A DNA stretch of 56,523 bases. Origin: an uncultured Erwinia sp. (GTDB taxonomy: Bacteria > Pseudomonadota > Gammaproteobacteria > Enterobacterales > Enterobacteriaceae). The DNA lies in assembly GCA_946221915.1 (NCBI GenBank), contig CAMIKG010000025.1, positions 1 through 56,523 on the forward strand, given 5' to 3'. A program made the position numbers and the translations under genes. The notes under the pieces are model-generated. The model made no database searches. It was not told the DNA's origin and saw nothing but the letters and a program-made list of their open reading frames with translations. Below, piece after piece: positions 35,065 to 43,960 of the stretch (positions are counted from its first letter, which is position 1; every line of letters starts with the position of its first letter).

Positions 35065-35964
35065 ATGAATAACCCGTCAACACGTCAGGGCGTGCTTTGC
35101 GCACTTGGCGCTTACTTTATTTGGGGTATCGCCCCGGCATACTTCAAACTGATCCAGCAGGTTGCGCCGATCGAGATCATGACTCACCGCGTGATCTGGT
35201 CGGTACTGTTTATGATCCTGCTGATCACCATTAGCCGTAACTGGCGCCGGGTGCGCAGTATCCTGCAGCAGCCGCGCAAAATAGCATTGCTGGCAGTGTC
35301 GGCACTGCTGGTCGGTGGCAACTGGCTGCTGTATATCTGGGCGGTGAATAACCACCATATGCTGGAGGCCAGCCTCGGCTACTTTATTAACCCGTTGCTG
35401 AATGTGCTGGTTGGCATGGTATTTCTTGGCGAGCGTTTTCGCCGTATGCAGTGGATCGCCGTGATACTGGCTGCCTGTGGCGTACTGGTACAACTGTGGA
35501 AATTCGGTTCGCTGCCGATCATTGCGCTGGGGCTGGCGGTGAGCTTCTCGTTTTACGGGCTGGTACGCAAGAAAATCGCCGTCGAAGCGCAAACGGGTAT
35601 GTTAATCGAAACCCTGTGGCTGTTCCCGCTGGCAGCGATTTATCTGTTCGGTATTGCCGACAGCAGCACCAGCCATCTGACCAATAATTCGCTGTCGCTG
35701 AATCTGCTGCTGATTGCCGCGGGGATTGTCACCACGGTTCCGCTGATGCTGTTTACCTCCGCCGCAACGCATCTGCGCCTGTCGACACTGGGCTTCTTCC
35801 AGTATCTTGGCCCGACGCTGATGTTCCTGCTGGCGGTGACCTTGTACGGTGAGCAGCTCAGCGACGACAAACTGGTGACATTCGCCTTTATCTGGGCCGC
35901 GCTGGCGCTGTTCATCTGTGATGCGCTGTATACGCTGCGCCGATCACGTGCGCGCGTAGCGTGA
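35065..35964 (+). CDS. rarD: EamA-family transporter RarD
   Basis: A 299-residue, ten-helix drug/metabolite transporter (E. coli RarD 296 aa), implicated by name in chloramphenicol resistance; substrate is not established. Shared blocks include FIWGIAPAYFKLI, NHHMLEASLGYFINPLLNV and RLSTLGFFQYLGPTLMFLLAV. The ribosome site is weak (GAGTTTTTT). Its last 21 bases overlap the 3' end of the convergent AbrB-family gene. Confidence 0.96.
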   Translation: MNNPSTRQGVLCALGAYFIWGIAPAYFKLIQQVAPIEIMTHRVIWSVLFMILLITISRNWRRVRSILQQPRKIALLAVSALLVGGNWLLYIWAVNNHHMLEASLGYFINPLLNVLVGMVFLGERFRRMQWIAVILAACGVLVQLWKFGSLPIIALGLAVSFSFYGLVRKKIAVEAQTGMLIETLWLFPLAAIYLFGIADSSTSHLTNNSLSLNLLLIAAGIVTTVPLMLFTSAATHLRLSTLGFFQYLGPTLMFLLAVTLYGEQLSDDKLVTFAFIWAALALFICDALYTLRRSRARVA

Positions 35965-36990
35965 TAAAAAGCGTGCCAGCGCCGGACCGGTCAGCAGGAT
36001 GGTGAACAGGCGCAGCGTCTGTATCGCCATCACAAAGGCGATATCCACGCGGCTGCCCGCCGCGATAATCGCTACGGTGTCCAGCCCGCCCGGGCTGGTC
36101 GCCAGATAAGCCGTCAGCAGATCGACATTCAGCAGCTGCGTCAGCATCCATGCCAGCCCGCCGCATAACAGCATCAGCCCGATAATCGACAGCAGCATTT
36201 GCGGCAGCGTGCGCAGCGCCAGCATGAAAATCGGTTTGGTAAAACGCAGGCCAACGCTCCAGCCAATCAGCGCATAAGCCAGCGCCAGCAGCCACTCCGG
36301 CACCTGCAGTGACACCACGCCACTGGCATGCAGCGCCGCGCCACAGAATGCCGGTAACAGCAGAGCGCCTGACGGAATGCGAAACACCTGACCCAGCCAT
36401 GCACCGCCAATAGCGACCGCCAGCGTGGCGGCAAAACGCCCATCCAGCGGCGGGAACCAGATTAACGACGCAGCGTGCTGCGCCTCATCACCCAGCCCGA
36501 TACGCGCCACCACCGCTGCCGCAGTGGCGACAAACAGTACGCGCAGATACTGCATAAACGCCACCAGCCGCACATCGGCGCCATACTCGCCGGCCATTGC
36601 TACCATCGCCGATGCCCCGCCTGGCGACGATCCCCATGCGCCGGTTGGCCCTGGCAGGTCGCTAAAACGCACCAGCAGAAAACCGGACAGGCCGCTGGCG
36701 GCCAGCGTCAGCAGCAGCACGGCCAGCACCACTGGCCAGTCGCTGATGAGCGGTGTCAGAATCGAGGGTGACAGGCTTTGCGCGATCATGCAGCCCAGGA
36801 TGGCCTGCGCCAGAATAAACAGTCGTTTATCGATACGAACGGTTGCGCCAGCGAGCCCCATCACCACGCCGACAATCATCGGCCCCAGCAACAACGCAGC
36901 GGGAATATGAAAATATTGCAGCGCAAAACCCAGCAGCAGCGACACGCTGAGCAAGATGCACCATTGCACCCTGAGTGACAGCTGTTCCAT
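35944..36990 (-). CDS. AbrB family inner-membrane protein
   Basis: A 348-residue polytopic protein with about ten helices in two related halves, the AbrB (DUF ammonia monooxygenase-like) family. The duplicated signature is visible as GSSPGGASAMVAMAGEYGADVRLVAFMQYLRV in the first half (about 120-155) and TSPGGLDTVAIIAAGS then VDIAFVMAIQTLRL in the second. E. coli has a homologue (AbrB/YbgN) at a different locus. Function is poorly known; a transport or export role is inferred. The ATG at 36990 is preceded by a weak site; a TTG at 36999 with AAGG upstream is an alternative start. Not at this locus in E. coli. Confidence 0.88.
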   Translation of the reverse strand: MEQLSLRVQWCILLSVSLLLGFALQYFHIPAALLLGPMIVGVVMGLAGATVRIDKRLFILAQAILGCMIAQSLSPSILTPLISDWPVVLAVLLLTLAASGLSGFLLVRFSDLPGPTGAWGSSPGGASAMVAMAGEYGADVRLVAFMQYLRVLFVATAAAVVARIGLGDEAQHAASLIWFPPLDGRFAATLAVAIGGAWLGQVFRIPSGALLLPAFCGAALHASGVVSLQVPEWLLALAYALIGWSVGLRFTKPIFMLALRTLPQMLLSIIGLMLLCGGLAWMLTQLLNVDLLTAYLATSPGGLDTVAIIAAGSRVDIAFVMAIQTLRLFTILLTGPALARFLSRYART

Positions 36991-37307
36991 ACAGAGCAAA
37001 CTTGCCTTGAGAAAAGAAGAGGTTATAAATTACGCGGATAAAGCATGATGCGCCAGTAACAATTGCGGCTCAGGCTGTCTGCAAGCCCAGGAGCAGGACA
37101 GAAGAAAATAAACGCCAGACTCAACGTGAACGGATATTAACAGCGACCCATAAATCTGAGGCGCAGGGAACACGGTCAGCGGAGGAAAGCGTCGCGCGCC
37201 ATGGACGGCGCGCGCCGAGCTGTCATGGATGACAGATTTTGCGTCTTTCCGCAGCTGACCGTGTTCCCGGCGCAGGCTCGATGTTACAACAACGATCCCC
37301 TACCTAC
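36991..37307. other. Intergenic region between the AbrB-family gene and corA
   Basis: No gene is visible in these 317 bp. About 40% of it is the palindromic repeat at 37166-37298. The left part would contain the promoter of the AbrB-family gene; no clear -10/-35 pair was found. Confidence 0.6.
37166..37298. repeat. MITE-like palindromic repeat, copy 2
   Basis: Terminal repeats GGGAACACGGTCAGC (37166-37180) and GCTGACCGTGTTCCC (37254-37268) are identical to copy 1, with GGAAAG/CTTTCC inside, then a GCGCGCGCC hairpin and an extra CTGTCATGGATGACAG hairpin (37220-37235). The right flank ending in CAACGATCC (37298) is also shared. It sits downstream of corA, which ends at 37308. Confidence 0.85.
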
Positions 37308-38261
37308 TTACAGCCATTTCTTGCGTTTAAAGTAGGCATAAGGCGCCAGTCCGGCGAGGATCATCAGCGTAATCGCGCCCGGATAACCGAAGCTCCACTT
37401 CAGCTCCGGCATAAACTCGAAGTTCATCCCGTAACTGGAAGCCACCAGCGTTGGCGGCAGGAACACCACGGATACCACCGAGAAGATTTTGATGATGCGG
37501 TTCTGCTCGATATTGATAAAGCCCATCGCCGCCTGCATCAGGAAGTTCACTTTCTGGAACAGGGATTCGTTATGCGGCAACAGTGACTCGATGTCGCGCA
37601 GGATCTCACGCGCCTGCTCCAGCTGCGTCGCCGGCAGACGCGCCTTGCGCACCAGGAAGTTCAGCGCGCGCTGGGTATCCATCAGACACAGACGCACTTT
37701 CCAGCCGATATCTTCCAGTTCCGCCAGCGTCGACAGCGCGCGGTCAAACTCGTCGCCCTGCTGCCCTTCCATAATCACCCGGCTGAGCTTTTCCAGATCG
37801 CTGTAAACGTTTTCGATCTCATCCGCCAGCTGTTCGATTTTGGTTTCAAACAGATCCAGCAGCAGCTCATACGCATTGCCATCCATCAACACCTGGTTAC
37901 GCGCACGCATGCGGTAAAGGCGGAAAGCAGGCAGTTCGCGCTCGCGCAGGGTGTAGAGTCGGCCTTCACGAATGGTAAATGCCACCGTGGAGTTACCGGC
38001 ATGATCTTCCGCATCTTCATAAAAGAAGAAGGAGTGAATATGCAAGCCATCTTCATCTTCGAAGAAACGCGCCGAGGCTTCGATGTCTTCCAGCTCCGGG
38101 CGGGTCGCCAGGCTCTGGCCCAGTTCGGACTGAACTCGCTCACGTTCACCCTCTTCCGGCTCAACGAGATCCACCCACACTGAAGAGGTCAGTGATTCGG
38201 CAGCCTCATCCAGCTCCAGGCGGGACAGACGGTTATGGTCCAGTTTAAAGGCGCTCAGCAT
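37308..38261 (-). CDS. corA: Magnesium/cobalt/nickel transporter CorA
   Basis: A 317-residue pentameric channel subunit (E. coli 316 aa). The cytoplasmic funnel domain is highly conserved (RVQSELGQSLATRPELEDIE), and the C-terminus has two membrane helices with the selectivity motif GMN in SSYGMNFEFMPELKW and a basic KRKKWL tail. The frame is open to 38309, but the start at 38261 (MLSAFKLD, preceded by GGGAG) matches the family. It has a long leader with a short ORF (see corL-like and promoter). Confidence 0.98.
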   Translation of the reverse strand: MLSAFKLDHNRLSRLELDEAAESLTSSVWVDLVEPEEGERERVQSELGQSLATRPELEDIEASARFFEDEDGLHIHSFFFYEDAEDHAGNSTVAFTIREGRLYTLRERELPAFRLYRMRARNQVLMDGNAYELLLDLFETKIEQLADEIENVYSDLEKLSRVIMEGQQGDEFDRALSTLAELEDIGWKVRLCLMDTQRALNFLVRKARLPATQLEQAREILRDIESLLPHNESLFQKVNFLMQAAMGFINIEQNRIIKIFSVVSVVFLPPTLVASSYGMNFEFMPELKWSFGYPGAITLMILAGLAPYAYFKRKKWL

Positions 38262-38386
38262 AGCAGTACTCCCAATTGCAGTAACAAATGGGACATTGCG
38301 CCGGAACACAGGAAACGACAGGCGTTTCAGTCAGTGATCGCGCTGACTCATGCGACGGGAGAAAAAAGAGGTCGCCGACAACCACA

Positions 38387-38418
38387 AAGGCTACCAGCTA
38401 GAAGAAGAGGATAGCCTT
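38387..38418 (-). promoter_or_regulatory. Hairpin in the corA leader
   Basis: AAGGCTA and TAGCCTT, 18 bases apart, form a perfect 7-bp stem on the leader RNA starting at the stop codon of the leader ORF. Such a stem overlapping the end of the small ORF could be opened by a ribosome and thus affect downstream folding. Confidence 0.6.
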
Positions 38419-38473
38419 AGGCGTTGTACCTGAGTAACAGGTTATTGAGCCAGCATCGACTGGGTGTGTCCAA
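38417..38473 (-). CDS. corA leader peptide ORF (corL-like)
   Basis: A TTG-initiated ORF of 18 codons in the corA leader, encoding MDTPSRCWLNNLLLRYNA. The ribosome site AAGAGGA sits 8 nt before the start, better than many genes here, which is the main reason to believe it. In Salmonella, translation of a short leader ORF (corL) in the corA leader controls Rho-dependent termination in response to magnesium; identity with corL is inferred from position and layout, not from sequence recall. Confidence 0.65.
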   Translation of the reverse strand: MDTPSRCWLNNLLLRYNA

Positions 38474-38505
38474 GGCGAATGTCCTCTTAGGGTAATCGTG
38501 GGCGC

Positions 38506-38534
38506 ATGTTACGCTGAGACAAAAAAGGCGTCAA
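38506..38534 (-). promoter_or_regulatory. Sigma70 promoter of corA
   Basis: TTGACG (38529-38534) and TAACAT (38506-38511) are separated by exactly 17 bp on the minus strand, predicting a start near 38499 and a leader of about 238 nt before corA. Confidence 0.8.
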
Positions 38535-38558
38535 GCTGCCCACTTAAGCGGCAAAGTG

Positions 38559-40721
38559 TCAGACCGTTTCCAGGCGGGCATACGCCGCCACCAGCCATTT
38601 AATTCCCTGCCCCTGGAACGCAACCTGCAGACGACTGTGTTCGCCACTGCCTTCCATATTGACAATAGTGCCTTCGCCAAATTTACTGTGACGCACCCGC
38701 TGACCCAGCGCGAAACCGCTGTCGTTTTGCGTCACCGGCGTGCCGAGACGCTGATGGCTGACCGGACGGCTGACGCTGGCGCGCAGACGCACTTCGTCGA
38801 CACACTCCACCGGCAACTCGCCGATAAAACGCGATGGCCGGTGATACACTTCCTTACCATAAAGTCGGCGCGTTTCAGCATAGGTGAGCGTCAGCTTCTG
38901 CATTGCGCGCGTCACGCCGACATACGCCAGCCGCCGCTCCTCTTCGAGCCTGCCGCCTTCATCCAGCGACATCTGGCTGGGGAACATCCCCTCTTCCATG
39001 CCGACGATAAACACCTGGCTAAACTCCAGCCCTTTCGCCGCGTGCATGGTCATCAGCTGCACCGCGTCCTGCCATTTGTCCGCCTGCCCTTCGCCCGCTT
39101 CCAGCGCGGCATGAGAGAGAAACGCCTGCAGCGGCATCAGGTCTTCGTCTTCATCCTGGTAGCTGTACTGCCGCGTGGCGTTGACCAGCTCCTCCAAGTT
39201 TTCGATACGCGCCTGGCCTTTTTCGCCTTTCTCCTGCTCGTACATCAGCCACAGCCCGGAATCTTTGATCACCCGGTCAGTCTGCACATGCAGCGGCAGC
39301 TCGGCGGTTTCCTGCGCCAGCGCATCCACCAGCTCACAGAAACGCTGCAGCGCCGATGCCGCGCGCCCTGCCAGCACTTTCTCCTGCAGCAGCACGCGTG
39401 TCGACTGCCACAGCGTCAGCTGGCGATCGCGCGCGGTCTGGCGCACCACATCCAGCGTGCGATCGCCAATGCCACGCGTCGGCGTATTGATCACCCGTTC
39501 AAATGCGGCATCGTCATTGCGGTTGGCAATCAGGCGCAGATAGGCCAGCGCATCCTTGATTTCCTGGCGTTCGAAGAAGCGCATGCCGCCATAGATACGA
39601 TAAGGCATGCTGGTTTGCAGCAACGCCTCTTCCAGCACGCGCGACTGGGCGTTGCTGCGATAGAGAATGGCGCAGTCATTCAGCGCGCCGCCGTTTTCCT
39701 GCCACACCTTGATGCGGTTGACGACAAAACGCGCTTCATCCAGCTCGTTAAAGGCGCAGTAGAGCGAAATCGGTTCGCCATCGCTGCCGTCGGTCCACAG
39801 CTCTTTGCCGAGGCGACCGTTGTTATTGGCAATCAGCGTGTTCGCCGCTTTCAGAATATTATTGGTGGAACGGTAGTTCTGTTCGAGGCGAATGGTTTGC
39901 GCGCCCGGAAAATCATTCAGGAAACGCTGAATATTCTCCACCTGCGCGCCACGCCAGCCGTAGATCGACTGGTCGTCATCGCCCACGATGATCACCTTGC
40001 CGGTATCGCCCGCCAGCATGCGAATCCAGGCATACTGGATATTGTTAGTATCCTGGAACTCATCCACCAGAATATTGGTGAAGCGTTCACGGTAGTGATT
40101 GAGAATATGCGGTTTATTCAGCCACAGCTCGTGGGCGCGCAGCAGCAGCTCGGCAAAATCCACCAGCCCGGCGCGGTCACAGGCTTCCTGATAAGCCTGA
40201 TAGATACGCAGCCAGGTTTGCTCGATCGGGTTGCCATAGCTTTCGATATGTTTCGGCCGCAGACCTTCATCTTTTTTGCCGTTGATGTACCACATCGCCT
40301 GACGCGCAGGCCACTGTTTCTCATCAAGGTTCATCGCCTTCATCAGGCGCTTCAGCAGACGCAGCTGGTCTTCGCTGTCGAGGATCTGGAAATCCTGCGG
40401 CAGATTCGCGTCAAGATGGTGGGCGCGCAGCAGGCGGTGCGCCAGACCGTGGAAAGTGCCGATCCACATCCCGCCCTGGCTGGTGCCGATCAGCTGTTCG
40501 ATACGGTGGCGCATCTCCGCCGCCGCTTTGTTGGTAAAAGTAACCGCCATCACCGAGAACGGCGAACAGTTTTCCACCGCCAGTAACCAGGCGATGCGAT
40601 GCACCAGTACGCGCGTCTTGCCGCTGCCTGCGCCCGCCAGCACCAGCAGGTTGCTGCGTGGCGCCGCCACGGCTTCGCGCTGTTTGTCATTCAAACTGTC
40701 TAGCAGGTCAGAAACGTCCAT
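38559..40721 (-). CDS. uvrD: DNA helicase II UvrD
   Basis: A 720-residue superfamily 1A 3'-5' helicase, same length as E. coli UvrD, used in mismatch and nucleotide excision repair. Walker A is LAGAGSGKTRVL, motif II VDEFQDTN, motif III GDDDQSIYGWRGA, motif VI YVGVTRAMQKL; the C-terminal Tudor-like domain (GTIVNMEGSGEHSRLQVAF) binds RNA polymerase in E. coli. Start at 40721 gives MDVSDLLDSL. In E. coli uvrD is SOS-regulated; no clear LexA box was seen in the 57-bp gap to yigB. Confidence 0.98.
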   Translation of the reverse strand: MDVSDLLDSLNDKQREAVAAPRSNLLVLAGAGSGKTRVLVHRIAWLLAVENCSPFSVMAVTFTNKAAAEMRHRIEQLIGTSQGGMWIGTFHGLAHRLLRAHHLDANLPQDFQILDSEDQLRLLKRLMKAMNLDEKQWPARQAMWYINGKKDEGLRPKHIESYGNPIEQTWLRIYQAYQEACDRAGLVDFAELLLRAHELWLNKPHILNHYRERFTNILVDEFQDTNNIQYAWIRMLAGDTGKVIIVGDDDQSIYGWRGAQVENIQRFLNDFPGAQTIRLEQNYRSTNNILKAANTLIANNNGRLGKELWTDGSDGEPISLYCAFNELDEARFVVNRIKVWQENGGALNDCAILYRSNAQSRVLEEALLQTSMPYRIYGGMRFFERQEIKDALAYLRLIANRNDDAAFERVINTPTRGIGDRTLDVVRQTARDRQLTLWQSTRVLLQEKVLAGRAASALQRFCELVDALAQETAELPLHVQTDRVIKDSGLWLMYEQEKGEKGQARIENLEELVNATRQYSYQDEDEDLMPLQAFLSHAALEAGEGQADKWQDAVQLMTMHAAKGLEFSQVFIVGMEEGMFPSQMSLDEGGRLEEERRLAYVGVTRAMQKLTLTYAETRRLYGKEVYHRPSRFIGELPVECVDEVRLRASVSRPVSHQRLGTPVTQNDSGFALGQRVRHSKFGEGTIVNMEGSGEHSRLQVAFQGQGIKWLVAAYARLETV

Positions 40722-40778
40722 AAGCACCATTCAGGCAGGGAAAACGCCATTGCGTTTTACTGGATATATTAACAGCTA

Positions 40779-41495
40779 TTATACCAGCGCAGTCAGCGAA
40801 GCCAACTGTGAAATTTCCACATGCGGCAACAGGCGCGCATCAGCGATATGCATCAGGTTGCCTTTATGCAGATTAATCCAGCAGGATTGCATGCCGCAGC
40901 GCACAGAACCGGCCACATCAGTGGTGAGATCGTCTCCCACATGCAGGATATTTTCCAGCGGAATACCGAGCTGCTCTGACGCCAGCTGGTACATATCGTG
41001 GAACGGCTTGGCACGGCCGTGCGGGCCAGCGCGCAGAATAAATTTAAAGTAGCCGTCGAGGCCAAACAGATGCGGCTGCGCATTACCATTGGTGATCGCC
41101 ACCAGCGGCACGCGCTGCGCCAGCGCCGCCAGCGCCACATGCGTCTCCTGCGGCACATCGATCTGGCTGCGCCAGTGATCGAAATGTTCCATGACCTCAC
41201 GCGAACCGGCTTCCGCCTGCGCCGCCGTCAGTCCGACATTCAGCATCGCCGTTTCCACCGCGCGCCGCCGCCACTCTGAGACATCGTGATAGATTTCCGG
41301 CTCCTGCGCGCGCAGTTGGTCACGCAGCGCCTGATAAGCATCGAGTGAGAAATCGTTCAGCGCCGGATGATAGGCCTGCAAAAAGGCGTGAGACTCTTTT
41401 TGCGTGCGGCGAATCACTTCATGGTTGTCATACAGGGTGTCGTCAAGATCGAAGGTAATGGCTTTAATCGGTCGCAGAGTGCGATAAAAATGCAT
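40779..41495 (-). CDS. yigB: HAD-superfamily phosphatase YigB
   Basis: A 238-residue HAD-IA hydrolase, same length as E. coli YigB, which dephosphorylates 5-amino-6-(5-phospho-D-ribitylamino)uracil in riboflavin synthesis and FMN. Motif I is ITFDLDDTLYDN, motif II VAITNGN, and motif IV HVGDDLTTDV. The ATG overlaps the xerC stop as TGATG. Confidence 0.95.
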   Translation of the reverse strand: MHFYRTLRPIKAITFDLDDTLYDNHEVIRRTQKESHAFLQAYHPALNDFSLDAYQALRDQLRAQEPEIYHDVSEWRRRAVETAMLNVGLTAAQAEAGSREVMEHFDHWRSQIDVPQETHVALAALAQRVPLVAITNGNAQPHLFGLDGYFKFILRAGPHGRAKPFHDMYQLASEQLGIPLENILHVGDDLTTDVAGSVRCGMQSCWINLHKGNLMHIADARLLPHVEISQLASLTALV

Positions 41496-42403
41496 CAGGA
41501 TTTTCCTCGTTTCGCACGGGGATGTGCAGCATCGTACACCGATGCTAAATGTTGAAAGTCGAGATGGGTATAGATTTGCGTGGTCGACAGATTGGCATGG
41601 CCCAGCAGCTCCTGCACCGCGCGCAGATCGCCGCTGGACTCCAGCATATGGGTGGCGAACGAGTGGCGCAGCTTGTGCGGGTGAATATGGCTGTTCACCC
41701 CCTGCTTTACGCCCCACTCGGCAAAGCGTTTCTGCACATTGCGCGCTGAAATACGTTTACCCTGGCTGGACAAAAACAGTGCGTCATCTTCGGGCGCAAA
41801 AAACTCGCGCAGTGTCAGCCACTGCTCCACCCAGCGTACTGCGGTCGCGCCAATCGGCAGACGCCGCTCTTTACTGCCTTTCCCCACCACCCACACTTCG
41901 CCGGAGGCGAGATCGAGATGGCGGCAGTCGATACCCACGAGTTCCGCCAGACGCAGCCCGGCGCCATACATGATTTCCATCATGGCGCGATCGCGCACCG
42001 CCAGCGGATCGTTAAGATCGATCTCCAGCAGCTGGTTCATATCATCGACATCAATGTTTTTCGGCAGATGGCGGGGGGCGCGCGGGGTGGCGATGCCTTT
42101 CGCCGGATTGGCTTTCAGTTGTCCCTGGCTCACCAGCCAGTCAAGAAAACTGCGCAGCGCCGACAGCCGTAACGCCAGGCTGGCGGGCTGCAGGCCGGCA
42201 CGGCGACTGCGCGCCGCCAGCGAACGAACCTGCGCGGCATCGAGCTTCGCCCAGTCCGTGACGTTCATCTCATCCGCTAGCGCAATAAGTACGCTGAGCT
42301 GATGGGCATAATTCTTTTGCGTCAGCGGACTCAACTGCCGCTCCACCTTCAGATAACGCAGGAAGCCGTCAACGGCAGGCTGGAGCGGCGAGGCGCTGCT
42401 CAT
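41495..42403 (-). CDS. xerC: Tyrosine recombinase XerC
   Basis: A 302-residue tyrosine recombinase (E. coli 298 aa) that with XerD resolves chromosome dimers at dif. Catalytic residues are visible: Arg in GAGLRLAEL, Lys in GKGSKERRLP, His and Arg in HPHKLRHSFATHM, His in LLGHANLSTTQIY and Tyr in IYTHLD. N-terminal core-binding domain at about 10-100. It is the housekeeping copy in its standard dapF-yigA-xerC-yigB context, not a mobile-element integrase. Confidence 0.98.
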   Translation of the reverse strand: MSSASPLQPAVDGFLRYLKVERQLSPLTQKNYAHQLSVLIALADEMNVTDWAKLDAAQVRSLAARSRRAGLQPASLALRLSALRSFLDWLVSQGQLKANPAKGIATPRAPRHLPKNIDVDDMNQLLEIDLNDPLAVRDRAMMEIMYGAGLRLAELVGIDCRHLDLASGEVWVVGKGSKERRLPIGATAVRWVEQWLTLREFFAPEDDALFLSSQGKRISARNVQKRFAEWGVKQGVNSHIHPHKLRHSFATHMLESSGDLRAVQELLGHANLSTTQIYTHLDFQHLASVYDAAHPRAKRGKS

Positions 42404-43104
42404 TCGCGCTCAATCCAGCGCGACAGCAGCTCCGGCAGCATCAGCGCCAGATGTTGCAGCAGCAGAGTACCCATACCGGACTGGTAGTGTTGCTTATCCC
42501 GGCTGCTGAAAATCAGCACACCAAGATCGCCATTTTCGCCCATCAGCGACATCGCTACTGAGCCAATCGCTTTCGCCTGCGGTAACAGCAACAGTAACTC
42601 TGGCCCATTCAGGCTGCCAAGATAGTGTTGCTGTTTCCCCATCCGCTGAATGCGCACCTGTTCAAACGCCTGCGGCGCAAGCGCCAGCTGGGTGAAGTTC
42701 GATGGCGCGCCAATGCGCCATTTATCGCTGAACAGTCGCACATTGGCGCCAGCGAGGCCCAGCTCGCGTGCCCAGCGGTGCAGGCGGTTGAGCATCTCAT
42801 GCAGTGTCGGGGCGGTCGCCAGCGTGCCCTGCAGCGCCAGCAGACGATCAAACAGCTGGTGATTGGCGGTCGCCTGCTCCATCAGCAGGGTGATCTCCTC
42901 TTCCAGCTGGGCGATATGGTTGCGCTGGCGCGCCAGATGCCACTCCACCAGCGACACGCTGCCGCGTACCGGGTGCGGGATCACCATTTGCTCAACCTGA
43001 CGTGCATTACGGATAAAGAAATCCGGATTCTGCCGCAGATAGTCACTCACTGCCTGGTCATCGAGCAGCACCAGGCTGTCCGTCTGTTCCCCGACCTGTT
43101 TCAT
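42400..43104 (-). CDS. yigA: DUF484 family protein YigA
   Basis: A 234-residue GAF-like DUF484 protein (E. coli YigA 235 aa) of unknown function. The N-terminus VSDYLRQNPDFFIRN, a coiled-coil (about 60-95) and the GAF-type C-terminal region (GENGDLGVLIFSSRD) are recognisable. Overlaps both dapF and xerC by 4 bases (ATGA), so the run dapF-yigA-xerC-yigB-uvrD is an operon. Confidence 0.94.
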   Translation of the reverse strand: MKQVGEQTDSLVLLDDQAVSDYLRQNPDFFIRNARQVEQMVIPHPVRGSVSLVEWHLARQRNHIAQLEEEITLLMEQATANHQLFDRLLALQGTLATAPTLHEMLNRLHRWARELGLAGANVRLFSDKWRIGAPSNFTQLALAPQAFEQVRIQRMGKQQHYLGSLNGPELLLLLPQAKAIGSVAMSLMGENGDLGVLIFSSRDKQHYQSGMGTLLLQHLALMLPELLSRWIERE

Positions 43105-43925
43105 AGATGAATAAATCCGTCGTAAACGTGGGTGGCTGGCCCGGTCATAAACAGCGGATGCCCTGGCCCTTTCCAGGCGATATGTAAGCTGCCGCCCGGC
43201 AAATCAACCCGCACTTTCTCCGCCAGCAGGCCCTGCTGAATGCCGACCGCGACTGCCGCACAGGCGCCGCTGCCGCAGGCCTGGGTTTCGCCCGCGCCGC
43301 GTTCATAGACGCGCAGACGAATATGTTCACGGTTAACCACTTCCATAAAGCCAACATTGACGCGCTCCGGGAAGCGATCGTGGCTTTCCAGTACCGGACC
43401 GAGGGTTTCCACTGCCGCGGTTTTCACGCTTTCCACCTGAATCACGCAGTGCGGGTTGCCCATCGAGACCACACCGCACATTACCGTCTGTTCGGCAGCG
43501 CGCAGCAGGTAGATATTCTCCGCTTTGTTGGCGCGGAACGGCACCTGCTGCGGCTCGAAATTCGGCTCGCCCATATTCACCCGCACCAGCTCTTCACTGT
43601 TGACGCTGAGAACCATGCGTCCGGTCTGCGTGCTGACGTGAATATCGCTTTTGTTAGTCAGCCCTTTCAGGCGCACAAAGCGGGCGAAACAGCGCGCGCC
43701 GTTGCCACACTGCGCCACTTCGCTGCCATCGGCGTTAAAAATACGGTAATGGAAATCAAGATCGGGATCGTACGGTGGTTCGACGATCAGCAACTGATCG
43801 AAACCGATCCCCAGATGACGATCCGCCAGGCGGCGAATCAGCTCCGGAGAAAAATAGACATTCTGCGTCACGGCATCAACAACCATAAAGTCGTTGCCCA
43901 GGCCGTGCATTTTGGAGAACTGCAT
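43101..43925 (-). CDS. dapF: Diaminopimelate epimerase DapF
   Basis: A 274-residue PLP-independent racemase, same length as E. coli DapF, converting LL- to meso-diaminopimelate for lysine and peptidoglycan. The two catalytic cysteines are in VAQCGNGARCF and TQACGSGAC. The frame extends 8 codons further upstream, but the ATG at 43925 (MQFSKMHGLGNDF) is preceded by a GGAG and matches the family. Confidence 0.98.
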   Translation of the reverse strand: MQFSKMHGLGNDFMVVDAVTQNVYFSPELIRRLADRHLGIGFDQLLIVEPPYDPDLDFHYRIFNADGSEVAQCGNGARCFARFVRLKGLTNKSDIHVSTQTGRMVLSVNSEELVRVNMGEPNFEPQQVPFRANKAENIYLLRAAEQTVMCGVVSMGNPHCVIQVESVKTAAVETLGPVLESHDRFPERVNVGFMEVVNREHIRLRVYERGAGETQACGSGACAAVAVGIQQGLLAEKVRVDLPGGSLHIAWKGPGHPLFMTGPATHVYDGFIHL

Positions 43926-43960
43926 TCTTTGCTCCGCCGGTTGCGCCATAAGTTACTCTG

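Noticed and set aside
38556..40586. 676-codon open frame on the plus strand
   Set aside because: Exact antisense of uvrD; no ribosome site, composition typical of a codon-bias shadow in a GC-rich gene.
41495..42403. XerC as a mobile-element integrase
   Set aside because: Standard dapF-yigA-xerC-yigB context, family length and residues; it is the housekeeping recombinase.
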